Positions 21,621 to 28,745 of a DNA stretch of 32,297 nucleotides are shown here, in pieces. A program made the position numbers and the translations under genes. The stretch is from an uncultured Coriobacteriaceae bacterium (GTDB lineage Bacteria > Actinomycetota > Coriobacteriia > Coriobacteriales > Eggerthellaceae), in assembly GCA_900550055.1 (NCBI GenBank), contig URQU01000021.1, positions 1 to 32,297 of the forward strand. Direction: 5' to 3'. How positions within the stretch are numbered: position 1 is the first letter of the stretch; every line of letters starts with the position of its first letter. Below the pieces are notes generated by a model. It did not search any database. It was given only the letters and a program-made list of their open reading frames with translations, and was not told the DNA's origin.

Positions 21621-21950
21621 TCATCGGCATCCGGCCCTCATCCATGCGTCGAACCAGTCGCACTTGACGAGGATTCCCCTCTGCTGCCCGTCGGGCAAAA
21701 ACGACTTGAGCCTGCCTGCCCTGCGCTCGACGTCGAGCGTCGTTCGGGGGATTCCCGTCGCCTCGGCGATCTCGGCGATCGTGTAGTACGGCTTGTCGGG
21801 CAGCTTGGCCTCGACGGCCATGCGGCGAAGCCCCGTCAGCTGGCCCGCGTCCGGCCTCGGCTCGGCCGTGGCGGCGCACTCGAGCAGCTTCTCGGCCGCG
21901 GCGACGAGCTCGCGCGCGATCACGACGACCTCCTCCATGCTCGCATCCAT
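21621..21950 (-). CDS. Excisionase-like HTH protein
   Basis: 109 residues from ATG 21950, with GAGGAGGG upstream. The N-terminal helix ('MEEVVVIARELVAAAEKLLE') may mediate dimerisation. The C-terminal 55 residues ('YYTIAEIAEATGIPRTTLDV', then 'WFDAWMRAG') form a MerR/Xis-type winged helix. It follows the Cro-like gene in the early operon. It could be the recombination directionality factor or a second regulator. Confidence 0.7.
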   Translation of the reverse strand: MDASMEEVVVIARELVAAAEKLLECAATAEPRPDAGQLTGLRRMAVEAKLPDKPYYTIAEIAEATGIPRTTLDVERRAGRLKSFLPDGQQRGILVKCDWFDAWMRAGCR

Positions 21951-22160
21951 GCGTATCCCTCCTCTCTCGTTCTCGTCATCGGGCTGGCTGCCGGGGCGCA
22001 GGCGTTCTTGGCAATGTGCTACGCGTATCAAAAGGGGAATCATGGCAAACCAAAGGAGAGAACCTTCGCCATCCGTCCCGGTCGGTGTTCACGCTCCCGG
22101 CGGCAACCGGCGCCCACGCCCCAGCAGCCAACCCGATGTTTCGGCTTTTTGACCGAGTTA
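21951..22160 (-). other. Gap between cro-like and excisionase-like genes
   Basis: About 210 bases. An in-frame upstream ATG for the HTH gene exists at 22043 without a good binding site. A few short ORFs on both strands lack support. Nothing further is recognised. Confidence 0.5.
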
Positions 22161-22370
22161 TTAACAGTAATTTAATTCCTGCGAGCGGCGAAAAAAAAAT
22201 TCGTTGACGTCTACTCCAAGGAACTCAGCAACCGCTAAAGCGGTTTCAACACGCATTTTGTGCGGGTTGTCCTCGTACTCGTCGTACGTTGGACGAGAAA
22301 CGCCCAGGTAATTCGCTATAGCGACCTTCGTCACGCCCTTCGATTCTCTGAGCGATTCCAGTGTCTGCAT
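22161..22370 (-). CDS. Cro-like HTH (XRE) regulator
   Basis: 69 residues, ATG at 22370 after AAAGGAGGTCGA. The helix-turn-helix is at about residues 11-35 ('GVTKVAIANYLGVSRPTYDE'), and an 'ALAVAEFLGVDVNEFFF' helix completes an XRE-type fold. It is divergent from the repressor gene, first in the early leftward operon, as expected of Cro. A 15-bp direct repeat overlaps its last codons and recurs upstream of its start. Confidence 0.85.
   Translation of the reverse strand: MQTLESLRESKGVTKVAIANYLGVSRPTYDEYEDNPHKMRVETALAVAEFLGVDVNEFFFRRSQELNYC
22167..22181. repeat. 15-bp direct repeat, copy 1 (end of cro-like gene)
   Basis: GTAATTTAATTCCTG, identical to 22397-22411, exactly 230 bases apart. The copies bracket the Cro-like gene. 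Confidence 0.9.
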
Positions 22371-22472
22371 TCGACCTCCTTTCGACGTAACTTACGGTAA
22401 TTTAATTCCTGTATACAGTCAAGAATTTTTTTACTAAAATGCAAGAAAGTTTTTACAGTTGAAGGGAACCCA
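22371..22472. promoter_or_regulatory. Divergent operator/promoter region (repressor vs Cro)
   Basis: AT-rich, unlike the rest of the phage. It holds the palindromes CGTAACTTACG (22386-22396) and CTGTATACAG (22409-22418), with the second copy of the 15-bp repeat between and overlapping them. On the minus strand TTGACT precedes the palindrome, a fair -35 for the early promoter. On the plus strand TTTACTAAAAT (22430-22440) is a possible -10 for the repressor. These are candidate operators. Confidence 0.7.
22397..22411. repeat. 15-bp direct repeat, copy 2 (operator region)
   Basis: GTAATTTAATTCCTG, between two palindromes in the divergent promoter region; see copy at 22167. Confidence 0.9.
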
Positions 22473-23147
22473 ATGACGATAGCCGAGAATATCATCAAGC
22501 TGAGAAAGCTATTCGGCGTTACCCAGCGTGAGCTCGGTGCTGTCGCCGGCGTCTCGGAGAACGCAGTATCGAAATGGGAAAACGGGTATTCAGAACCACG
22601 CATGGGGGCAATCGAAAGAATGGCTGCATGCTACGGGCTTACCAAGATGAACATTATCGAAGACGGCGGCATGGACATGATTGACCCGCTCACAAAGCGA
22701 CCTCGTGAGGAAGCGAGACGCACGCTCAACATCAAGGGCGCGCCGATGGCGAAGGTGCCGTTGGTCGGCAACACGCACGCCGGAAAGCCGTGCCTTCCTG
22801 AGGAGCTCGACGAGTTCCCGGAGGTGCTCGTGCCGCAGTTCCTGCTCGACCGCGACCCGGGATGCTACGGCCTGGAGGTCGACGGCGACTGCATGGACCG
22901 CATCTGCCCTCCCGGCATGGTGGCGGTCGTGCAGCCGAGCGTCCCCGCGAAAAGCGGCGACGTCGTGGTGGCCACCATCGACGGGGCCGATTCCATCATG
23001 CGGCGCATGACCGTGATCAACGGCGATTTGATTCTATCCCCCGAGTCGCACAACGCCGGCCACGAGAACATGTACATAGCGGCCCAGGACGACCGCCAGG
23101 TACACGTAGAGCACGTCGCCTACTTCCAATCCAGGGAAGCTTTCTAG
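22473..23147 (+). CDS. LexA/CI-type S24 repressor with altered catalytic dyad
   Basis: 224 residues, ATG at 22473 after GAAGGGA. Residues 5-60 are an XRE helix-turn-helix ('GVTQRELGAVAGVSENAVSK'). The Ala-Gly cleavage site is present ('NTHAGKP', A103-G104). In the S24 peptidase domain the nucleophile motif normally written G-D-S-M reads 'VDGDCM' with C140, and the general-base Lys position reads Arg ('SIMRRM', R177/R178). By family knowledge this should abolish or change self-cleavage. The last 70-90 bases are repeated twice downstream. It keeps the prophage silent through the adjacent operators. Confidence 0.88.
   Translation: MTIAENIIKLRKLFGVTQRELGAVAGVSENAVSKWENGYSEPRMGAIERMAACYGLTKMNIIEDGGMDMIDPLTKRPREEARRTLNIKGAPMAKVPLVGNTHAGKPCLPEELDEFPEVLVPQFLLDRDPGCYGLEVDGDCMDRICPPGMVAVVQPSVPAKSGDVVVATIDGADSIMRRMTVINGDLILSPESHNAGHENMYIAAQDDRQVHVEHVAYFQSREAF
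23056..23147 (+). repeat. Repressor-tail repeat, copy A (parent)
   Basis: The 3' end of the repressor gene, encoding '...DDRQVHVEHVAYFQSREAF'. Related copies: B at 24143-24208 and C at 25294-25384. Confidence 0.92.
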
Positions 23148-23157
23148 AGGAGGAAAG

Positions 23158-24056
23158 ATGGGACTCTTCGATAAGATTCTCAATAACACCGTGGCAGCAT
23201 CGGAGGGCGCGCTGTCTAACTTCTTGGCCACAGACAAGCCAAGCTCGCACCCAGACGTAAGCACCTCGCACCTGTCAGTTGTTCTAGACGGCGACAGCGA
23301 GAAACAGGCATACACATTCGACGGCGCGCCTCTGAAAGGTATGAGAAACGGAGACGTGGCTTTCGCCCGCGTCGTGGCATCTCCTACGAGGCTGCACAGC
23401 GACGCAACTGGCAGTGATTGGGACTCTCGGATGGCGGTGTCGCCCTCGCCGTAAACGGACGCGTGTTCGGCATGACGAACACGCTGGACACAGCGTTCAG
23501 GGAGCTCGCGGTAAAGGGATACGACATCCAGGTGAAGATTAAGCGCGTGGGACTCTACTGCAAGGGAATCCCGGACATCGTGCTGATGATTCCTGACAAG
23601 AGCGAGGTCTATCTGTGGCGCGACGCTTGCCGCGCCCTTGGCCGAGAAGTTCCGTTCGAGGAAAGGCACTCCAACGAGTGCGAGGAGGCCGCCGAGCTAG
23701 AGCAAAACCGCCGCCGCATCTCCAAGATGTCAGGCATGGTTCTCCCGCTCGGCATCGATGGGGAGGTTTTCTTCTTCGAGAACGACGAGTGGGACGGAGC
23801 AAGGCCCAACGATGGCGAAACCGCTGTGCTTGACATCGAGACGGAGGAGCTCCCTCCGAAAAAAGGCTCCACGGCGAAGCCCCATATCTCCATGAAGTCG
23901 TTCGGCGTTGAGGTGAAGGACATCTCCGCCAGGAACCGCCAATACGAGGTTATGTCCCAACACGTTGGCGATCACCCGCTTGTATCCACCTGCACGAAAT
24001 ATGAAAGAGACGGTAAGACCCTGTGGTGCGTGACCGTAGTCTATCTCAATCGCTAG
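23158..24056 (+). pseudogene. Frameshifted accessory gene of unknown function
   Basis: The ATG at 23158 has AGAGGAGGAAAG upstream. The first frame runs 98 codons to a stop at 23454. A second frame, open from 23418 and lacking a ribosome binding site, continues to 24056 ('GLSDGGVALAVNGRVFGMT' at its start). Joining them needs one -1 shift between 23418 and about 23450, most simply a one-base deletion, giving about 299 residues. The later part is acidic with 'HISMKSFGVEVKDI' and ends 'TLWCVTVVYLNR'. No slippery heptamer is present. I recognise no family. Sequencing error is an alternative. Confidence 0.65.
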
Positions 24057-24064
24057 GAGACTCC

Positions 24065-24208
24065 ATGGCCAAGACCGCCGAGTTCGATTTGGATATGCCA
24101 GCCTCTCATGTTCGGTCAACGGCAACATTGTACCGCGCCGCCGCCCAGGAGGACCGCCAAGTCCACGTAGAGCACGTAGCCTACTTCCAAAGCCGCGAGG
24201 CGTTCTAG
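24065..24208 (+). CDS. 47-residue chimeric ORF carrying the repressor tail (copy B)
   Basis: ATG at 24065 after AGGAGACTCC. The first half ('MAKTAEFDLDMPASHVRSTA') is unrelated to the repressor. The second half ('EDRQVHVEHVAYFQSREAF') is almost identical to the last residues of the repressor, in the same frame and with the same stop position. It may be a recombination scar that happens to be translatable, or a small peptide that interacts with the repressor C-terminal dimer. Confidence 0.5.
   Translation: MAKTAEFDLDMPASHVRSTATLYRAAAQEDRQVHVEHVAYFQSREAF
24143..24208 (+). repeat. Repressor-tail repeat, copy B
   Basis: Matches 23082-23147 with a few substitutions (for example CCAAAGCCGCG for CCAATCCAGGG). 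It ends just before the rhuM ribosome binding site. Confidence 0.9.
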
Positions 24209-24220
24209 GAAAGGAGAACG

Positions 24221-25222
24221 ATGGGCGAACCCATTAAAGCCGAAATCATCCTGTACCAAAACGAGGGGGCAAACGTCCCGGTCAAAGTCTGGTACAAGGA
24301 TGACGACTTGTGGCTTCCGCAGAAGGCCATGGCCGAACTCTTCGGTGTATCGGTGCAAACGATCTCGGAGCATCTTTCGAACATCTTCGATAGCGGAGAG
24401 CTACAAAAGCCCAGCGTAACCAGTTTTTCAGGTTTTTCCGAAAAAACCTCCAGCAAGGGCGGCCGACCTGCAACCTACTACAATCTCGATGCCGTCATAG
24501 CCGTCGGTTACCGCGTCAACTCGCTTCGAGCAACCCGCTTCCGCCAGTGGGCGACGGCGACCCTGAAGGAGTACATCGTCAAGGGCTTCGTGCTCAACGA
24601 CGACATGCTGAAGAACGGCGCGCCGTTCGGCAAAGACTACTTCGACGAGCTGCTCGTGCGCATCAGGGACATCCGCGCAAGCGAGCGAAGGGTGTACCAA
24701 AAGATCACCGACATCTTCCAGGAATGCACCTACGACTACGACCGCAACAGCGAGACGGCCCGCAACTTCTACGCGACAGTGCAGAACAAGCTGCACTACG
24801 CCGTGACCGGTCACACCGCCGCCGAAATCGTGCAGGAGCGGTCAAACCCCGAGCAGCCGAACATGGGACTCGCCACATGGAAAGGCGCGCCGGACGGCCC
24901 AATCCACTCCAGCGACGTGATCATCGCCAAGAACTACCTGACCGAGAAGGAGATTCGCGAGCTAAACAGGCTCGTGACCATGTTCCTGGACGCGGCGGAG
25001 GACAGGGCCGAGCGGCAGCAGCTGACGAGCATGGACGACTGCAGGCAGCTGCTCGACGGTTTCTTGACGTTCAACGGTAGAGACGTGCTGCAGGGGTTAG
25101 GGAACAGGAACAAGAAGACGGCGGACAAGATAGCGCTTGAGCGCTTCGCCGAATACAGGAAGGTGCAGGACGCAACCTACGAGAACGATTTTGAGAAGGC
25201 CGTGAAGCGGTTGCAAGGCTAA
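24221..25222 (+). CDS. RhuM-family protein
   Basis: 333 residues, ATG at 24221 after GAAAGGAG. 'EIILYQNEG' and 'VKVWYKDDDLWLPQKAMAEL' open the protein, followed by 'FGVSVQTISEHLSNIF' (helix-turn-helix-like) and 'YYNLDAVIAVGYRVNSLRAT', all hallmarks of the RhuM family. The C-terminal half is helical. The family was named from a Salmonella pathogenicity island and is frequent in mobile elements and near defence genes; its biochemistry is unknown. Here it is flanked on both sides by repressor-tail copies. Confidence 0.9.
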   Translation: MGEPIKAEIILYQNEGANVPVKVWYKDDDLWLPQKAMAELFGVSVQTISEHLSNIFDSGELQKPSVTSFSGFSEKTSSKGGRPATYYNLDAVIAVGYRVNSLRATRFRQWATATLKEYIVKGFVLNDDMLKNGAPFGKDYFDELLVRIRDIRASERRVYQKITDIFQECTYDYDRNSETARNFYATVQNKLHYAVTGHTAAEIVQERSNPEQPNMGLATWKGAPDGPIHSSDVIIAKNYLTEKEIRELNRLVTMFLDAAEDRAERQQLTSMDDCRQLLDGFLTFNGRDVLQGLGNRNKKTADKIALERFAEYRKVQDATYENDFEKAVKRLQG

Positions 25223-25238
25223 CAGGAAAGCATTGCCC

Positions 25239-25384
25239 CGCATATGCCCTCCCGGCATGGTGACGGTCGTGCAGCCGGGCATGACACCGCATTCCGGCCA
25301 CGAGAACATGTACATAGCGTCCCAGGACGACCGCCAAGTACACGTAGAGCACGTAGCCTACTTCCAAAGCCGCGAAGCGTTCCA
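25239..25384 (+). pseudogene. Deleted repressor remnant (repressor-tail copy C)
   Basis: Two blocks match the repressor gene: 25239-25277 with 22899-22937 ('RICPPGMV.VVQP') and 25294-25384 with about 23056-23146 ('GHENMYIA' to 'SREAF'). The roughly 118 bases between the blocks in the parent, including the general-base position, are missing. The frame then runs on past the old stop (a C replaces T). It shows that a longer repressor piece was once here. Confidence 0.85.
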
Positions 25385-25446
25385 GCAACCGAATAGCGCA
25401 GCACGTTCATACGAAATGATGAGGTTACGCACTAGAAAGGAGACCG

Positions 25447-26307
25447 ATGGACAGTAGGGAAATCGAGAAGAGAAGGCTGACGCTTGATGACTTGGCGCAC
25501 CTCGACGAGGAAACGGGCGTCGAGTTCTGGTACGCCAGGGAAATCCAGAAGCTGCTCGGATACACCGAGTGGCGCAATTTCGAGGTTGCGATCGATAGAG
25601 CAAAAGCCTCGATGAATTCCAGCGAATCCCCTGATGAATATCATTTTGTTGGCGTCAACAAAATGATAGAGATTGGAAAAGGCGGGCAACGCCGAGTTCG
25701 CGACTACATGCTCACGCGCTACGCATGCTACCTCATCGCCATGAACGGCGACCCGCGCAAGGAAGAGGTCGCGTTCGCGCAAAGCTATTTCGCCCTGCAA
25801 ACCCGCAAGCAAGAGTTGATCGAGGAGCGCATGGTCGCGATCTCGCGCATCGCGGCGAGGGACGGGCTCGTCGAAGCCGAGCGGGTATTTTCCGCGAACA
25901 TGTACGAACGAGGGGTCGACGGGCAGGGTATCGCAAGGGTTCGCTCGAAGGGAGACAGGGCTCTGTTCGGCGGGCACTCAACCGCGTCCATGAAGAAGCG
26001 CCTGGGAATCAAGGGGAGCACTCCTGTCGCCGACCACCTTCCGGCCGTCACCATCGCGGCGAAGCAGCTTGCCACCGAGCTCACGAGCCACAACATCGAA
26101 GAGCGCGACCTGTTTGGCGAAGGCCCGATCACGTCGGAGCACGTGCAAAACAACCAAGGCGTGCGCGATCTTCTCGGAAAACGCGGAATCAAGCCCGAAG
26201 ACCTTCCGCCGGAAGAGGACGTCAAGAAGCTGCGAAGGAAAGTCGAAGGCGACAAGAAACGGCTCCAGAAGGAAGCAAGGGGATTCGGGCGAAATATCGA
26301 GGGGTAG
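25447..26307 (+). CDS. dinD: DinD-like protein (BRO-N family)
   Basis: 286 residues, ATG at 25447 after GAAAGGAGACC, a leader nearly the same as that of the RhuM gene. The N-terminal half has 'FWYAREIQKLLGYTEWRNFE' and 'RDYMLTRYACYLIAMNGDPR', diagnostic of DinD/BRO-N proteins. The C-terminal half ends in a long basic helix ('VKKLRRKVEGDKKRLQKEAR'). E. coli DinD is SOS-induced and disassembles RecA filaments. Here it may link the prophage to host DNA damage, which is notable beside a repressor that may not self-cleave. Confidence 0.9.
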   Translation: MDSREIEKRRLTLDDLAHLDEETGVEFWYAREIQKLLGYTEWRNFEVAIDRAKASMNSSESPDEYHFVGVNKMIEIGKGGQRRVRDYMLTRYACYLIAMNGDPRKEEVAFAQSYFALQTRKQELIEERMVAISRIAARDGLVEAERVFSANMYERGVDGQGIARVRSKGDRALFGGHSTASMKKRLGIKGSTPVADHLPAVTIAAKQLATELTSHNIEERDLFGEGPITSEHVQNNQGVRDLLGKRGIKPEDLPPEEDVKKLRRKVEGDKKRLQKEARGFGRNIEG

Positions 26308-26425
26308 CGCCGACGCCGGCAAAATGGTAAAGCCCCGCGCATCACAGGGTTGCCGCCCTAGCGCGAGGCCATCGAAAACACCAACCGAATAAACGGAAGG
26401 CAAGGTGAAGTATATCATGCTCCAC

Positions 26426-27301
26426 TCAGAACATGGAATCTGTGGTCGGAGGGTCGTCAACTTCGTAAACCTTGAGAATAAGGTACTTCTTGTTGGCGTA
26501 GCCACGCCAACGCGCATTGTATTCTTGCGTGATATCGAGAAGCACGCGCATCTTTGTGCCGACGCCAAATCTCTTCGAATCAAGTTCACCCAAGAAGGAC
26601 TCGTCCGCAATTGCCGCACTGATTTTCTGCCCATTGTACAGAAACTCCCATTTCCGGGATTTCGAATAGACCAGGCAAGGCTTTACAACTTGCAGGAACG
26701 CCTCATTGCTGATATGGCGTATGTCGGGGCCTTCATGGTTTGGAGATGCGGCGATACCCGAGAACTCGCTATGATCAGCGCGAAACAAAATATTTTCACC
26801 AGTGCTCATCTGCACTGCCTCTATCTCTGGGTTCTCGTCTAGAGCTCCAAACGACGAATCTATAGCAGACGTCGCATCGGGATGATTGACATAAGTGTTG
26901 TATACCCGACTGTCAATATTATTGATATCGCCATCAATGTTAATGATTGTGATGTTCTCTGCCGGCTTCTCATCGACTTTTGAAACTGAGGATTTACCGG
27001 AAAGCTTCTGTTTGAATCCGTAGAGACCGGCAGCAACGATAATCGCCGCGTCTATCCCGTCCTTGTTATCGCGAAGGAACGAAAGAAGTCCGCTTCCTGC
27101 TTGGGCCGCAACGGACACAACCGCATCCAGACTTCCCGGCTCGGTGGCAACGATGCTAACGCGCACCCCATCCTGCAAGCCTGATTCCTTGGCAGCAGCC
27201 TGGATGACAGTTGCATAGTTCAGAAGAACCTGCGTAAACGTCGCCACATCCACTTGATGCGACTGTCCGTCGAATTTGATTGTGACGCGCTCTTCGCTCA
27301 T
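26426..27301 (-). CDS. Unknown accessory protein divergent from integrase
   Basis: 291 residues, ATG at 27301 with GAAAGGGA upstream. The N-terminal domain ('VTIKFDGQSHQVDVATFTQV', then 'RVSIVATEPGSLDAVVSV') is strand-rich. Residues about 60-100 include a hydrophobic stretch ('DAAIIVAAGLYGF'), possibly a membrane segment. A disordered linker with 'ENITIINIDGDIN' leads to a C-terminal beta-rich domain ('KWEFLYNGQKISA'). The DNA is less GC-rich than its neighbours, suggesting recent acquisition. I recall similar N-terminal patterns in other prophage and island proteins but cannot name the family with confidence. Confidence 0.75.
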   Translation of the reverse strand: MSEERVTIKFDGQSHQVDVATFTQVLLNYATVIQAAAKESGLQDGVRVSIVATEPGSLDAVVSVAAQAGSGLLSFLRDNKDGIDAAIIVAAGLYGFKQKLSGKSSVSKVDEKPAENITIINIDGDINNIDSRVYNTYVNHPDATSAIDSSFGALDENPEIEAVQMSTGENILFRADHSEFSGIAASPNHEGPDIRHISNEAFLQVVKPCLVYSKSRKWEFLYNGQKISAAIADESFLGELDSKRFGVGTKMRVLLDITQEYNARWRGYANKKYLILKVYEVDDPPTTDSMF

Positions 27302-27328
27302 ACCGTCCCTTTCGTTTTGGAGGTAATT

Positions 27329-28456
27329 ATGCCACGAAAAAAGCAGCGCCGCGCGTGGGGCTCCGTCACCGAAATCAAGCGCGGGAAGAAGTACGTGCTG
27401 AGGTGGATGGAGAACACGCCGGAAGGCCGCAAGCGCAAGACGCGCACCGTATACGGCACATACCGCGAAGCTTGCGCCGCCCTGGATGCGATCCATACCG
27501 AGAATCGCGAGAGCCATGCGGCTCCGACTATCGGCGAGGTTTACAAGAGGTGGTATCTCCCCCGCATGGACAAGAACCTGCTCGACGGCACGATCAAATA
27601 CAACACGTACATCGGCCGCGTGAAAATGTGGCGCAGGCATATAGAGCCGCGATGGTCGACCGTCCCGGTCGACTCCGTCGCCCCGCTGGAAGTACAGCAA
27701 TGGCTAGACACGCTATCTCTTGCTGTTGCCGAGCAATGCATGGTGATACTCAAACAAATCGTCGATATAGCAGTCATGTACGAGCTCGTACAAACAAACA
27801 AGTTTCGCACCAAATATTGCATGCCGCAGAAGTCCGCTGGATACGGGAAGGGCATTTATGATAATCAGAAATCAGAGGAGATTCTCCACCTGCTGCGCGG
27901 ACAGCTGCTAGAAGCGCCATACATCATCATGAGGTTCGGAGGGACGCGAACCGGCGAAGCTCTCGGAATCCGCGTTGACGAAATCGAGTTCGTTGAAAAC
28001 CACAGTCTGGAGTTTGCCGTCATCCCGATCGTCCGCCGCATGGACAAAGCCCATGAGCCAGTCGAAGACCTTAAAACAAAAGAAAGCAAGCGGACGACGG
28101 TTATCCCGCCGCCATACAGCAGCAGGCTGAAAGAAATCGCGGCGGACCTTGAGCGAGACGGCATAGAGTGGATTGCCAACAGCGGGAACGGAGCGCCGAT
28201 GGATATCGGCCGAGCGAACTATCTATGGCGCTCTGCCTGCGAGAAGGCAACGGGCTATAAACTGATTCCCATGCGCAACCTGAGAACCAGCTGGAGAACC
28301 AGCGCGGAGCTTGAATGGGGCATCGACCCTCGCATACTTGAAATCCTGATGGGCCACAAGCTAGGGGGGACAACAGGCAGGCATTACATGCGCCCAAACG
28401 GGCAGATGGAGACGGAAGCCTTCATGCGGGAATATGCAAATAACGTATCCACTTAG
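27329..28456 (+). CDS. Tyrosine integrase (right-end, prophage integrase)
   Basis: 375 residues. ATG 27329 follows TTTTGGAGG; an upstream in-frame start at 27254 lies inside the divergent gene and has no binding site. Order: N-terminal arm-binding domain ('WGSVTEIKRGKKYVLRW'), core-binding domain (about 68-165), catalytic domain with R207 ('GGTRTGEALGIR'), K249/K251, R319 ('MRNLRTSWRT'), H343 ('LMGHKLGG') and nucleophile Y353 ('GRHYMRP'). The usual first His of box II is Arg316. It is the last phage gene before host DNA, the normal place for the integrase that inserted the prophage. Confidence 0.93.
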   Translation: MPRKKQRRAWGSVTEIKRGKKYVLRWMENTPEGRKRKTRTVYGTYREACAALDAIHTENRESHAAPTIGEVYKRWYLPRMDKNLLDGTIKYNTYIGRVKMWRRHIEPRWSTVPVDSVAPLEVQQWLDTLSLAVAEQCMVILKQIVDIAVMYELVQTNKFRTKYCMPQKSAGYGKGIYDNQKSEEILHLLRGQLLEAPYIIMRFGGTRTGEALGIRVDEIEFVENHSLEFAVIPIVRRMDKAHEPVEDLKTKESKRTTVIPPPYSSRLKEIAADLERDGIEWIANSGNGAPMDIGRANYLWRSACEKATGYKLIPMRNLRTSWRTSAELEWGIDPRILEILMGHKLGGTTGRHYMRPNGQMETEAFMREYANNVST

Positions 28457-28641
28457 GATAAGTTAGGATAAAGTCCAGCAAAAGCCCAGGTCAGAGCATA
28501 ATAGAAATCAACGCCGAGAATTACTAAGAAGCAAGCACGGTGCCGATATCCACCTGAGCTGGGAGAACAACCGCCAGAAGAACGGCTAGCACAGCGTAAG
28601 CGGCCGATTTCGAAGCATTTAGGATACGCGAAGGATAAGTT
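28453..28641. repeat. TTAGGATA / AGGATAAGTT repeats; probable attR region
   Basis: TTAGGATA occurs at 28453, 28463 and 28619. AGGATAAGTT occurs at 28455 and 28632. The first copy covers the integrase stop codon. Short repeats next to an integrase gene are typical arm-type binding sites, so the crossover core should lie in or just after this stretch and before the ilvE terminator. The core cannot be fixed because attL is outside the window. Confidence 0.5.
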
Positions 28642-28681
28642 GCACGAGGCTGTCCGTCCCGCACAATCTCACCGAACGCAA

Positions 28682-28715
28682 AACGGGGAAAGCAGGTGCT
28701 CCTGCTTTCCCCGTT
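28682..28715 (-). terminator. Perfect 15-bp terminator hairpin after ilvE
   Basis: AACGGGGAAAGCAGG, loop TGCT (plus strand), then the exact complement. On the minus strand TTTT follows the stem. It starts 31 bases after the ilvE stop. Confidence 0.88.
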
Positions 28716-28745
28716 GTCGTTAGCATCAAGCCATACAGCTGACGA

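Noticed and set aside
22016..22207. 63-codon plus-strand ORF before the cro-like gene
   Set aside because: Overlaps the end of the cro-like gene antisense and has no plausible promoter or known motif.
28474..28590. Possible gene remnant ending 'GADIHLSWENNRQKNG' after the integrase
   Set aside because: Short open frame without a start or recognised relative; could be chance. Not enough to call a pseudogene.
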